A stretch of DNA of 64,000 nucleotides from Capsicum annuum (lineage: Eukaryota > Streptophyta > Magnoliopsida > Solanales > Solanaceae). Position 1 is the stretch's first letter. Every line of letters begins with the position of its first letter. The notes under the pieces were generated by a model. The model had not been told where the DNA came from, did no database searches, and was given only the letters and a program-made list of their open reading frames with translations. The translations under genes were made by a program, and so were the position numbers. Where the stretch lies: contig NC_061121.1 in assembly GCF_002878395.1 (NCBI RefSeq), positions 48,084,713-48,148,712 of the forward strand, written 5' to 3'. Shown piece after piece: positions 10,808 through 20,909 of the stretch.

Positions 10808-11188
10808 GTGCAGATGGATGGATCCACTTTCATGTGTAAGAGTTATGTATTACTGATAAGGTCATCGGGACAACACGTTCACATAAAGTACAATAATTTT
10901 GTGAATGAAGTTTTTAGCCGATTAGGCATTGATCATTCAAACAATATCCTGTATTGTACAGTTAATTTTGGTAGGTTCGAATTGAAAAGGCCGAGGGGCC
11001 ATGAAGATGGTGTCGATACCCTATTACAAATTAATGATGGTTGTTTCTCATGTTTATGGGTGTTAAGTTTTGAGAAAAGATCAATATTTAGTGTCATTGT
11101 AGAGATCCATTACCGATTGGCCTTAACTAAGGGTGCATTAGACTCTCAGAAGACCTTCAAAGCCTCCCACTGTAGAAAACAAGAATGA
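10808..11188 (+). pseudogene. N-terminal fragment resembling a Mutator-like (mudrA-type) transposase
   Basis: The open frame is 126 codons. The recognisable part is 'STFMCKSYVLLIRSSGQHVH', 'IKYNNFVNEVFSRLGIDHSN', 'NILYCTVNF', 'FELKRPRGHEDGVDTLLQIN', then 'VLSFEKRSIFSVIVEI'. From memory of solanaceous MULE proteins this matches the N-terminal (PB1-like) region that precedes the DNA-binding and DDE domains. No DDE domain follows; the arm continues as non-coding sequence and then folds back. The assignment rests on family memory and should be treated as probable. The right arm carries the same segment on the minus strand. Confidence 0.55.
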
Positions 11189-12699
11189 AAAATCAATAGA
11201 AATTTCTCTGGCCTAAATTTAAATAGATGGGTTGTTCGAGAATATGATTATATGCTAGAAGGATTTGTAGGAGAATACCTGTGAGGGAAAGCAGAGTTAA
11301 TGAAAGAATATATCATTTGAGACCTAATTGAAAAGGAAACATAGGGTAGCAAGGAACTTTTAGCGAATCTGACCGATGAAACTGACTTAAAACATGAGAA
11401 ATCTGAATCAAGTGCTAATATGAAAGTGTATCCAGTAATGAAAATATATATGTTGTCTCTCTAAAAAAAATAGTGTAGCTGGCCACTTGCTAGGCAACTA
11501 CAACTAGTTAGTATGGTCAAAATGATCAACTACATAGAAAATAATAGAACACCAAAAAAGCAGCTTTGTGGGCACCGAGGGATGAAATGATATATAGTAA
11601 GTCAAGAAAACTTGCACCAAGAACAACTGAAGTTAAAATAAGGAATCAATCCAAGGTGAAAATTTTTGAATTTTAAATTGCATCCCATGCCTTTTTGTTT
11701 GTGGTTCTGATTAGGTCCACTGCTATTGACTTGATCGAAACCGCAAACAAGATTAAAAGGTAGATTGAGTATAATTACTGCCTTAGAAATATGGATGTAA
11801 TTGATTCTGTTATCTTGGCTTAGCATGCTTTCAACATATCTTGGAGAAGAGAGATAACTTGTTGTAGTATCTAATTCCAGTGCAGTTGCCTGAGCTCTTG
11901 AAAATTATCAAATGGATGGAAATGTAAATTGCACCAGTGCTCTTAACAAATTAGCAAATGGATTCCATGCTTAGCTTCTAATATGTCAAGAGCACTGGTG
12001 CAATTTACATTCCCATCCATTTGATAATTTTCAAGAGCTCAGGCAACTGCACTAGAATTATATACTACGACAAGCATATGATCTTCTTCAAGATATGTTG
12101 GAAGCATGCTAAGGCAAGATAACACAATCAATTACATCCATATTTATAAGGAAGTAATTATACTCAATCTATCTTGTTTATGGTTCCGATCATGTCAATA
12201 GCAGTGGACCTAATCGGAACCACAAACAAGAATGCATGAGATACAATTTAAAATTTAGAAATTACCTCCTTTGCTCGATTCCTTATTTTAGCTTCAGAAG
12301 TCCTTAGGGCAAGTTTTTGTTGATTTACTGTACATCATTTCGACCCTCGGTTCCCGCAAAGTTGCTTTCTTGGTGTTCTATTTTTTCTATGTAGTAGATC
12401 ATTCTGATCACGCTAACTAGTCACAACTTCCTTGCAAAGTGTCCAGCTGCAATATTTTTTTTGAGAAAGACGACTGACAAATTTTCATTTTTGGCTAAAC
12501 TTTCATATTATCACTTGATTTATATTTCTAATGTTTTAAGTCAATTTCATCATTCAGATTCACTACACATACCTTGGTACCCAATGTTTCTTCTTTAATG
12601 AGGTCTGAGATGATATAATCTTCATTAACTCACCTTTTCCCTAGCAGGTATTCTCCTAACTTGTGGTGTATAATCATTACCCTGAGCAATCCAATCATA

Positions 12700-13115
12700 T
12701 AAAGTTAGGCTAGGACAATAACTATATTGATTTCTGTTCTTAGTTACAGTAGTGTGACGCTTCGGAGGCCTTTCAAAAGTCGATTGAACCCTTAAAATCA
12801 GTCCAATCTCTATTGAATATTTTTACAATGCCATTAAAATTTTATCCCTTCACAAAACTTGAAACATAAACATGAGCAACAACTGTCATTAAATCGTAAG
12901 AGGGTATCAGAACCATCTTCATGGTCCCTCAGCCTTATCAGTTCGAACCTATCAAACTTAACTATAAAATTGTAGATATCTTATTTGAATAATCAATGCC
13001 TTATCGATAAAAAATAACATTCATAAAATTAGTGTACTCTATGTGTGTTTTCACGATAATATGATTAGTAATACATACCTCCCATATATGAAGTGATTCC
13101 ATCTGCAAGCAACTT
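12700..13115 (-). pseudogene. second, inverted copy of the MULE-like N-terminal segment
   Basis: The minus strand reads 'MESLHIWEVCITNHIIVKTH', 'IEYTNFMNVIFYR', a stop, 'GIDYSNKI', then shifted frames with 'TMKMVLIPSYDLM'. It aligns residue by residue with the left-arm fragment (IKYNNFVNEVF, GIDHSNN, HEDGVDTLL). It has more stops than the left arm. Confidence 0.55.
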
Positions 13116-13229
13116 ATTTTTCCAAACCCATCTTTACTGTAGCCTTTTATGTTGGTCGGGCAAAAGTTGATCAACTTTAACTTCATTTATCTACAAACAA
13201 GAGAAAAATAATCGATGTCAACATATTTC

Positions 13230-13520
13230 AACACCTGTTCAATAGTTGACCCATATGTTGTAACATATCTTACAACAGATGGACGACATGTTGCAACATA
13301 TGGGTCATCTATTGGAATAAATCAAACCAATCTTGCTAGTGATTTGATTTGGTCCAATAGTTTCTCCATCCGTTGCAACATAAACAACAACATCAACAAC
13401 AAAGAAATAACAAAGAAACAACACCATTTGTTCCAACACCATCAACAACACCAACACCACACATTCCAACAACACCAACCCCACCAATAACATCAATAAC
13501 AAAGAAACTAATAAAATGCA
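13230..13520. repeat. minisatellite cluster plus CAA/CAC-rich tract
   Basis: Palindromic-word copies at 13,230-13,385 (GTTGCAACATATGGGTCATC) are followed by a CAACAACACCA-rich stretch to about 13,510. This produces Gln/His-rich translations with no support as protein. Confidence 0.75.
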
Positions 13521-14150
13521 TAAAAAAAATAATACTGCCACAAGGCTTCTAAAGTTCTCCCAACAAATGACTTTTTTCGTATATTTTAATAAAAATAATG
13601 GTCCATTCATTAAAGACTTAAAAGTCACCTTTTCTTTAAATTTCTCAATAAATGGGATATGGGTAATGGGTAATTAAATAAAAAAGAGATGTAAATAACT
13701 AATTTAAATAACTTGCAAAGAAAAATATGAGAATGAAAGACCAACAGTGAATCATACATGCAATGTTAAAAGCAAGGGGATCAAAATAATAATTTTAGTC
13801 AAGAAGAAATATAGATCCATTGAGATCTGAAAGGATCCTCATGAGAAAGAGGAGAGAAAATAGATAAAAGAGATAAAAAAAAGGAGATAGTTGTAATAAC
13901 CATAAAAAGGAGAGAAACAAAAAGAAGAGAGATAAATTAATTTATGGCTGAAGGAGAGATAATTCTAGTGATGGGTTTAAATATTCATTAATAACTTTGA
14001 GGGGCACGAGGAGACGGGTGATATTGAAAAGACATGATATGAAAACTCAAGGAGGAGATTTTTGAGTTATTTAAGAAATATTTTTATCGGCTTAGTATTT
14101 TATGTTTTTTATTTAGGACAGAAAATTGCTTTAAAATAAAAAAAAATCTC
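13521..14150. other. purine-rich non-coding spacer
   Basis: GAGAAAGAGGAGAG-type sequence around 13,840-13,930. No ORF or known repeat was recognised. Confidence 0.5.
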
Positions 14151-14154
14151 AAAC

Positions 14155-14390
14155 ATATATGTCATCTGTTGTAACAAATATCAATATTTGTTTGAAAATT
14201 TCCATCAGCTCAGTCATCTGTTGCAACAGAGGAATGTTTTTATTTGATAATTTACAACGGACAGGTAATCTGTTGCAACAGATATCAATATCTATTTGAA
14301 AAGTTTCAACAACTCAGTCATCTATCGCAACAGATGCAAATGTCTATTTTATAATTTATAGTAGAAAAGTAATCGACTGCAATAGATTTC
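14155..14390. repeat. palindromic-word minisatellite with an exact 16-mer copy
   Basis: It contains a perfect ATCTGTTGCAACAGAT at 14268-14283. Other copies are joined by 'ATTTGATAATTTACAAC' and 'TTGAAAATTTCCATCAGCTC' linkers, and the cluster abuts the 166-bp satellite. Confidence 0.85.
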
Positions 14391-14392
14391 TT

Positions 14393-15767
14393 TGCAATTA
14401 ATTTATCTATAACTAGCAATTAATTTATCTATAACTAAGGATGAGTTCATAGGGTCAACTATAATTTCAATTAAGATTTTGCAATTGCATAATATTGGTA
14501 TTGCGTTTCTCCCGACCTGCGTCGCTAATCGATCAATCCGAGTTGAAATAATTCATATTAATCTATTATTGAGCTAATAGCTAAATTTATTTACCTAGAA
14601 CTAGGGATGAGTTCATAGGGTCAACTAAAATTTCAATTGAGTCTTTGCAATTACATGATGTTTGTATTGTGTTTCTCCTGATCTGAGTCGTTAATCGATC
14701 AATCTGAGTTGAAATGATTTATATTAACTTATTATTGAGCGAATACCTAAATTTATTTAGCTAGAACTAGGGATGAGTTCATAGGGTCAACTATAATTTC
14801 AATTGAGCTTTGACAATTGCATGATGTTGGTATGGTGTTCCTCCCGACCTAAGTCGTCAATCGACCAATCTGAGTTGAACCAATTCACATTAACTTATTA
14901 TTGAGCTAATACCTAAATTAATTTATCTATAACTAGAGATGAGTTCATAGGGTCAACTACAGTTTTAGTTGAGCCTTTGCAATTGCATGATATTGGTAAT
15001 GTGTTCCTCCTAACCTGAGTCATCAATCAATCTATTCGAGTTGAAACAATTCATATTAAATGATTATTGAGCTAATAACTAAATTTATTTAGCTAGTACC
15101 ATGGATGAATCCAAAGGATCAACTGTAATTTCATTTGAGTCTTTATAATCACATGATGTTGGTATTGCGTATCTCCCGACCTAAGTCTTCAGTTAATCAA
15201 TATGAGTTGAAGAGATTCATATTCACTTATTATTGAGATAATACCTAAATTTATTTAGCTAGACTAGGGATGAGTTCATAGGGTCAACTATAATTTCAAT
15301 TGAGTGTTTGCAATTGCATGATGTTGGTATTGCGTTTCTCCTGATCTGAGTCGTCAATCGATCAATCTGAGTTGAAATGATTTATATTAAATTATTATTG
15401 ATATAATACCTAAATTTATTTAGATAGAACTAAGGATGAGTTCATAGGGTCAACTATAGTTTCAATTGTGCCTTTGCAATTCAATGATGTTGGTATTACA
15501 TTCCTCCCGACCTGAGTCATCAATCGAGCAATTTGAGTTAAAGCGATTCATATTAACTTATTATTGAGCTAATACATAAATTGAATTGGCTATAACTAGG
15601 AATGAGTTCATAGGGTTAATTATAATTTCAATTGAGTCTTTACAATTGCATGATGTTTGTATTGCGTTTCTCCCAACCTGAGTTATAAATCAATCAATTA
15701 GAGTTGAAACGATTCATATTAACTTATTAAGATAATATCTAAATTCATCAGTGTTCTAGTATAAGTT
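14393..15767. repeat. 166-bp satellite array, 8 copies
   Basis: The landmark GGATGAGTTCATAGGGTCAA recurs with its ATG at 14441, 14607, 14773, 14939, 15105, 15270, 15436 and 15602. Spacings are 166, 166, 166, 166, 165, 166 and 166. Other conserved unit words are ATTGCATGATGTTGGTATTG, TCTCCCGACCTGAGTCGTCA and TTAACTTATTATTGAGCTAA. The fifth copy is the most diverged (ATGAATCCAAAGGATCAACT). There is no coding frame across units. Confidence 0.97.
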
Positions 15768-16592
15768 AATACAATTTATTATGATAAAACGGTTAAAAAT
15801 TATCTCTATTCAAAAAATAATTAAGATCAATTTGGACCAAATTAACAATTTCAAAACTTGTCGTTCTTTTCCAAAATACAAATCTACCCATAAAAATCAT
15901 CCATCTATGGGTGAAAGCATTTCATCATTTCAAATATCGAGTTGTCACTCTTTTCTTTGTCTCTCAACAATACAGACAACAACTACTCAACATATTCCTC
16001 AACCCTTCAAAATGGATAGATTTTCTTTCCTTTTTCATCCACATAGTTCTTATTTTTGACTTTATTCTTGCTTGGGTTAACAATTTTGATTTTTGATGTT
16101 AAAAATGTAGGAAGAACCCGAGAAAACCCTAATTTTCTTGCAGTGTTTCATTAACTGTCGTGGTACTATTGGATGATTTTTGTGATGTTGTTGGTGGCTA
16201 TTGTTGTTGGTGTCGGTATTGGTGGTGGTGGTGTCGGTGGTCTTGGAGGTGTTATCGATGGTCTTGGTGGTGGTATTAGTGGTGTTACTTGTGGCATTAG
16301 TGATGGTGTAGGTTGTCTTGGTGGAATTGGTGGTGGTTTTGGCGGCATTGGTGGTGGTCTTGGTGGTGGTTTCTGTGGTCGATCAGTTGCAACAAGTGGA
16401 ACATCTATTGGGAGATATTAAATAGGACTTCAAGCAGATTCCCCATCTGTTCAAACTGATGGGTTATCCATTGGAATTTTTTTGTAATGTTGAGTATAAA
16501 AAATTATTAAAATTTATCTTACCTTTTTTTAAAAATTATGCGGACATCAAATGTTATGTATTTTTTATTTTTCTGTTGTTTGTAGTTAAAAG
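15768..16592. other. upstream region of the plus-strand Ulp1 gene; GGT-rich tract
   Basis: A GGTGGTGGT-rich tract at about 16,190-16,375 gives a Gly-rich 82-codon frame that I attribute to the simple repeat. A small palindromic-word cluster lies at 16,380-16,465. No promoter could be called with confidence. Confidence 0.5.
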
Positions 16593-18059
16593 ATGTCTCC
16601 GAAAAGAAAAAAAAACTGAAAGTAGATTAACTTCTTACCACCTAACAAAAAAAGTTAGAGTACAGATGAATTCTAAAGAACTTCCTGAGAAAAGTAAAGC
16701 TGGGGAAAGTTATGAAAATGATATTGAGGGAGGTAGAGAAGGGTATTTAGAGGTTGGTTAGGATAATAAAAGTGAGGAGGAAGAAGAAGATAAATAAGAA
16801 GAGGAAGAAGTAAGAAGTCAGAAAGAGGATGATGATCAATATGGTAATAAACAAGAAGAGGAGAAAGTAGAAAGTGAGAAAGAGGGTGATGATCAACATG
16901 ATGGTAATGCATCACCAATGGGGCATTCATTAAGATCATAATCCTAGCATGATCCTATCAAAACTATTAGTATTGATAGGTTTCAAGTTACTATGCTGAT
17001 AGATGACCCTGTAGAACTAACTAGTGATTTGGTACTTAAATGTCAGTCGGGGAAACCTTTTGATGACTTTAGGAAAACTATGAAGAATGAAAAACTAGAT
17101 GAATTTTTTAAGAAGAGCTGCATTGGACGCTTTCTTGATCTTCTTGAGAACAAAATTGCCCATTTCCAAATAAGCATGATATATGGTTTTCTCAAGCGTA
17201 GGATCAAGTACAAGGGGGATGATAAAGATTCGAAGTAGGGTAAAAAGATGGATGAAATCTGGATCAACTACTGTGGCATGCTGGTTTGTTTTGGCATGAA
17301 AGAGTTTGCCATAGTGACAGGATTGAGATGCGATCGTCCAAATAAACCTCTCATCATGGAGACATCCTAAAAAAAGTACAAGGCAAGCAGGACAACCAAA
17401 CCACCACTATTAAATAAAGGAAAGGCATTGTCCAAGCGACCACCCACCAAACCCAACAAATGTAAGGAAAAAATAGATGGGTTATTCGACATTGCAGGAA
17501 GTAGCTATAAATCCATGATATTGATACAAGATCTCAAGGACAAAAGCAAACCAAAGAAGTACAAGGAGCAATTGTGTTTAGTTTGGTTTGCATATTCCGT
17601 TATATTGGCAAGAGATGTCAACAAAGTTATAGAAGATGATTTGTTGGAGCTTGCTGAGGATTTTGTGAAATTCAACAATTATCCCTGTAGATATGATAGA
17701 TATAACTTGACTGTCAAATATTTACTAACAAAGCTATCTCTAAAGACGATCACATTATACGTATTTTCTTATGCTTTCATGGGAAATTTAATTACTATTT
17801 ATTTACTCATTCATTAATTTGTATTGAATAATTGGTATGACTTTTTTTTTTTGCTTTCTTCCTATTTACATTTTTTCTACTTGGGAATTTGAAGCCATTC
17901 CTTCTCTTTGAAAGATGGTCAAGGATTACCCAGATGAGGTTTCTCATCCATAAATCCTTAGGTTGTTGGTTGCAAAGAGCAACACAAGAATTAAAAAGGC
18001 TAATCTCTTCAACCTTGCGGATGATGCAAAAGTTTTCTTTCAAGTAAAATAATTTGACT

Positions 18060-18360
18060 GAAAGAAAGATATTGAAATAGATTTGACATCTATTGTGACA
18101 GATGGATAATATGTTGCAACAGGTTTCCCATCTGTTGTAATAGATGGGTAACCTATTGCAATAGATGATTCATATTTCACATCAGATTACCCATCTGTTT
18201 CTTTGGTTCTCTAAACCCGAATCAACAGATTACCCATATACTGCAAATTGTACAACAGATAAGTAATCTGATACAATACATAATTAATTTGTTTTGACAG
18301 AAAGATCAGCTATTTTGACAACTAGACCATCTATTGCATAAGTTATCTATGTTAACATGT
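18060..18360. repeat. minisatellite inside an intron of the plus-strand Ulp1 gene
   Basis: Words such as CATCTGTTGTAATAGATGGG and CAACAGATTACCCAT fill most of the stretch between the exon ending ...VFFQ (GT at 18,044) and the exon starting near 18,420. Confidence 0.85.
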
Positions 18361-19319
18361 AACCCAATTGACTACAAATTATTGTATGATTTATATGTAT
18401 CTGTATCTTTTTTTATACGTTGTGCACCTATGGATCATGCCTACTGAGAATGTATTGGGTATGACTTTTTTTATTACTCTAGCTCTTGTTGATACAATAG
18501 CAGGCCCAATGGTGGAGGTAATAAAGAAGGAATTGGTTGGAGCAATAGATATAAGAAGAGAAGTTAGGCAAGGTCAACCTAATTTTAAGTCTCTTTATGG
18601 CCAACCTACTGCAACAGATTCGGGTGCTACTTCTAAGGGTGTTGCTAGTGGAATTGTTTATGTTGGTGGCAGCCATACTGATGCTGATACTGCTGCCAGT
18701 TATGATGATGATCATGTTGATGCTCAAGAAAAACTATATATGTTTGAAAACACCCCTTTCACAGGTACCTCTCACCCTTACATAGGCCCCTCTCACCCTT
18801 ACATCATTCCCTCCCACCTTTACAGTGGTATCTCTCACCCACTTTTACCCCCATGTTCTTATTGCAAATATAAAGAGTGAAAAGACAGACAAGATAAAAT
18901 CTTTGAAAAAGTAGAGGCTATTGCTAAAGTTGTCGAGTAATTGAAATCCAAGAGGTGTGTCATATCATTAAATAAGGTGACGGAGCCACACACTCCTACA
19001 GTGGTGGTTAGGAGGAATAAAAGAGCAATTAGCCAAATGCTCTCTAATCAAAAACCAAAAAAATTGCAACTCCTCCCTCTCCAAAAGTTGTTGAAGTTCT
19101 GGGGCCATTGAAGAAGGTGGACATATACGCGACACTTGGAGCCAAAGATAAGAGGTATCTGTGAAGGACCATGAATACCAAGCAACGCGCATGAGATTAC
19201 ACCATGCATAACTTTTCCGTCCAAGACTTCAAGAATATGAAAAATATACGTAAGTTGTACGTGGACAAGGTAAGTTTACTTTTCCTAACCTAGTCTTCTA
19301 ATCTATTCAATGAAAAAAC

Positions 19320-19505
19320 AATATGCAATAGATGTGTCATCTGTTGCAATAGCTGGGTATTCTGTTACAACTGACGGGTATTCTGTTACAACTGACGGTG
19401 GTTTTATTTCAACAGATTACCTATCTATTTTATAAGTTATGTTAGCAGGGTAATCTGCGAACAGATTCAGAGAACCCTCTGCAATAGATGGACCATCCAT
19501 TGTAT
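19320..19505. repeat. minisatellite inside the last intron of the plus-strand Ulp1 gene
   Basis: Copies including GTGTCATCTGTTGCAATAGC and a duplicated GGGTATTCTGTTACAACTGA lie between the GTAAGT donor at 19,270 and the CACAG acceptor at 19,571. Confidence 0.88.
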
Positions 19506-20374
19506 CTTTCCACTATATTTTTCTTCTTTACAATTACTAACATATTTAAAAATTGTCTTCTTATATCACAGTATGTTGATGAAATTCTCTACATCATAAG
19601 GGGCAGGCAATTAGCGTACCTGGATGCTTATGATGTTGTGATAGGATAATGGACCTCAACTTCTACAATAATTTCAAGGATAGGTACAATGAGATCATTA
19701 CACTAGTATCAAATCCTGGTGGCCCGGGATTTGATTTGTTAGTTTCTCGGTTCCAGTGGGATGAAGATATGATTAAATATTTTAGAGAGAAGAGGCCATA
19801 TCCATATGGAAAGAGCTAGACCCAGGCAAAAAGAATTCTTACAGTCATGAACGTAGATGTCAAACATTTTCTGGCTATTGAGATACTACTTGAGGAGGGA
19901 AAGATTAAGGTTTATGAATGCAACTTACCTATCATTGAGGAGGCCATTTTTTTACCCAATCCAGCCACTATTGGAGTTGTTTCCTAACTTATTGAGGTAG
20001 AGTAAATTGTTGGATCATTTTCCAGTGGAAGTGTTGGTAAAGAAAATATGGGATTTAGGGTCAAAAAAAGGACATGGACCTTTAAAAAAATGAAACCACT
20101 GCTGCGTGCGGGTTATACGTGCTTCCACACATCAAATGTTTACTGACCGACATAGAAATGACTGAGCCAACGACCTTTCTGTGCAATAATGCTGTCACAA
20201 ACATGAAAGAGGTCTGGGATTATGGGGTACTAACTGGATGCTTGGAGACTATGTATAAAGAAGAAGTTGTAGAAACACAAACACCATAAAAAAATTTGAT
20301 TTCATGTTAATTCACTTTACATGTAGTGGCAATTTTTTATGTCGGATGAAAGTTGAATTTTTTATAATGCAATA

Positions 20375-20700
20375 TATTTTCTATCTGTTGTAATAGACAA
20401 TATATCTATTATGACAGATTGATTATCTATTACAATAGGTTGGTCATCAGTTGCATTATGCAAATATTTCTAAGTCTATATGTCGCAACAAATATATAAT
20501 CTATTGTAATATATACTCTATCTTTTGCAATTGATAGGTAATCTATTAGAACAAATCAAAATAGTTAGGAATACCTATTTGATAATTTCCAAGAAATGAC
20601 CTACATGTTGCAATATATGTCTATATCTGTTTGATAATTTCCAACATATATTTCATCTGTTGCAACAGATACATTATCTGTTGTGATATTTGAATCTATT
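20375..20700. repeat. minisatellite between the two convergent Ulp1 genes
   Basis: It includes an exact ATCTGTTGCAACAGAT at 20655-20670 plus many degenerate copies, just beyond the plus-strand gene's stop. Confidence 0.85.
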
Positions 20701-20909
20701 ATTTCATTTCAATTAATAAGTTCAAATCTAAGGATTAAATTAAATTCATGGCAACATAAAATGAATCTAAGCCCTTAGAGATTTTCATGAAATAACTCAT
20801 CAAATAAATGAAATGTAAAAAAATATTATAGGTACAAATGATCTATTCAACAAATAAATCAACAATTTAACCTTTGGTGCTAACAATTCCTAAGGAGAGG
20901 TTATAACTT

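Larger units (their letters stand above)
10785..13125. repeat. large foldback: two ~1.15-kb inverted arms
   Basis: The left arm is 10785-11944, the loop 11945-11987, and the right arm 11988-13125. The innermost ~65 bp of each arm (11880-11944 against 11988-12052) match with one mismatch. Outward, matching is clear but lower: GTGGTTCTGATTAGGTCCAC against GTGGACCTAATCGGAACCAC, AGCATGCTTTCAACATATCT against AGATATGTTGGAAGCATGCT, and GGGGCCATGAAGATGGTG against ACCATCTTCATGGTCCCT. The arms span a region whose outer part encodes a MULE-like N-terminus. A transcript through it would form a hairpin of about 1.1 kb. Confidence 0.92.
16593..20289 (+). pseudogene. DUF1985/Ulp1 C48-type peptidase gene, multi-exon, degenerate
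   Basis: This transposon-associated gene has an N-terminal DUF1985 and a C-terminal SUMO-protease-like domain. It starts ATG-TCT-CCG-AAA-AGA (MSPKRK), followed by a Glu-rich tail. DUF1985 occupies about 16,970-17,780: 'CIGRFLDLLENKIAHF', 'CFGMKEFAIVTGLRC', 'LVWFAYSVILARDVNKVI', 'ELAEDFVKFNNYP'. Exon 2 is about 17,881-18,043 (WEFEAIPSL...TRIKKANLFN). Exon 3 is about 18,420-19,269 (GMTFFITLALVDTIAGP). Exon 4 is 19,572-20,289. The last intron has a perfect GTAAGT donor (19,270) and CACAG acceptor (19,571). In exon 4 the His is present (KHFLAIEIL), the expected Asp is Glu (KVYECN), and a Cys is present (TAACGLYVL). Several stops and shifts make it a pseudogene. The stop TAA at 20,287 fits the usual C-terminus. 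Confidence 0.85.

Noticed and set aside
10785..13125. Foldback as a microRNA precursor
   Set aside because: The arms are over 1.1 kb, far longer than a miRNA hairpin, and encode a transposase-like segment. A long hpRNA/siRNA source is the better model.
14393..15767. CRISPR-like regularly spaced repeat
   Set aside because: The whole 166-bp unit is repeated, with no unique spacers and no cas genes, in a plant nuclear context. It is a satellite.
16173..16421. Glycine-rich 82-codon frame resembling a cell-wall GRP
   Set aside because: It coincides with a GGT-rich simple repeat upstream of the MSPKRK start. The opposite strand is equally open as a Pro-rich frame, and no signal peptide or conserved ending is seen.
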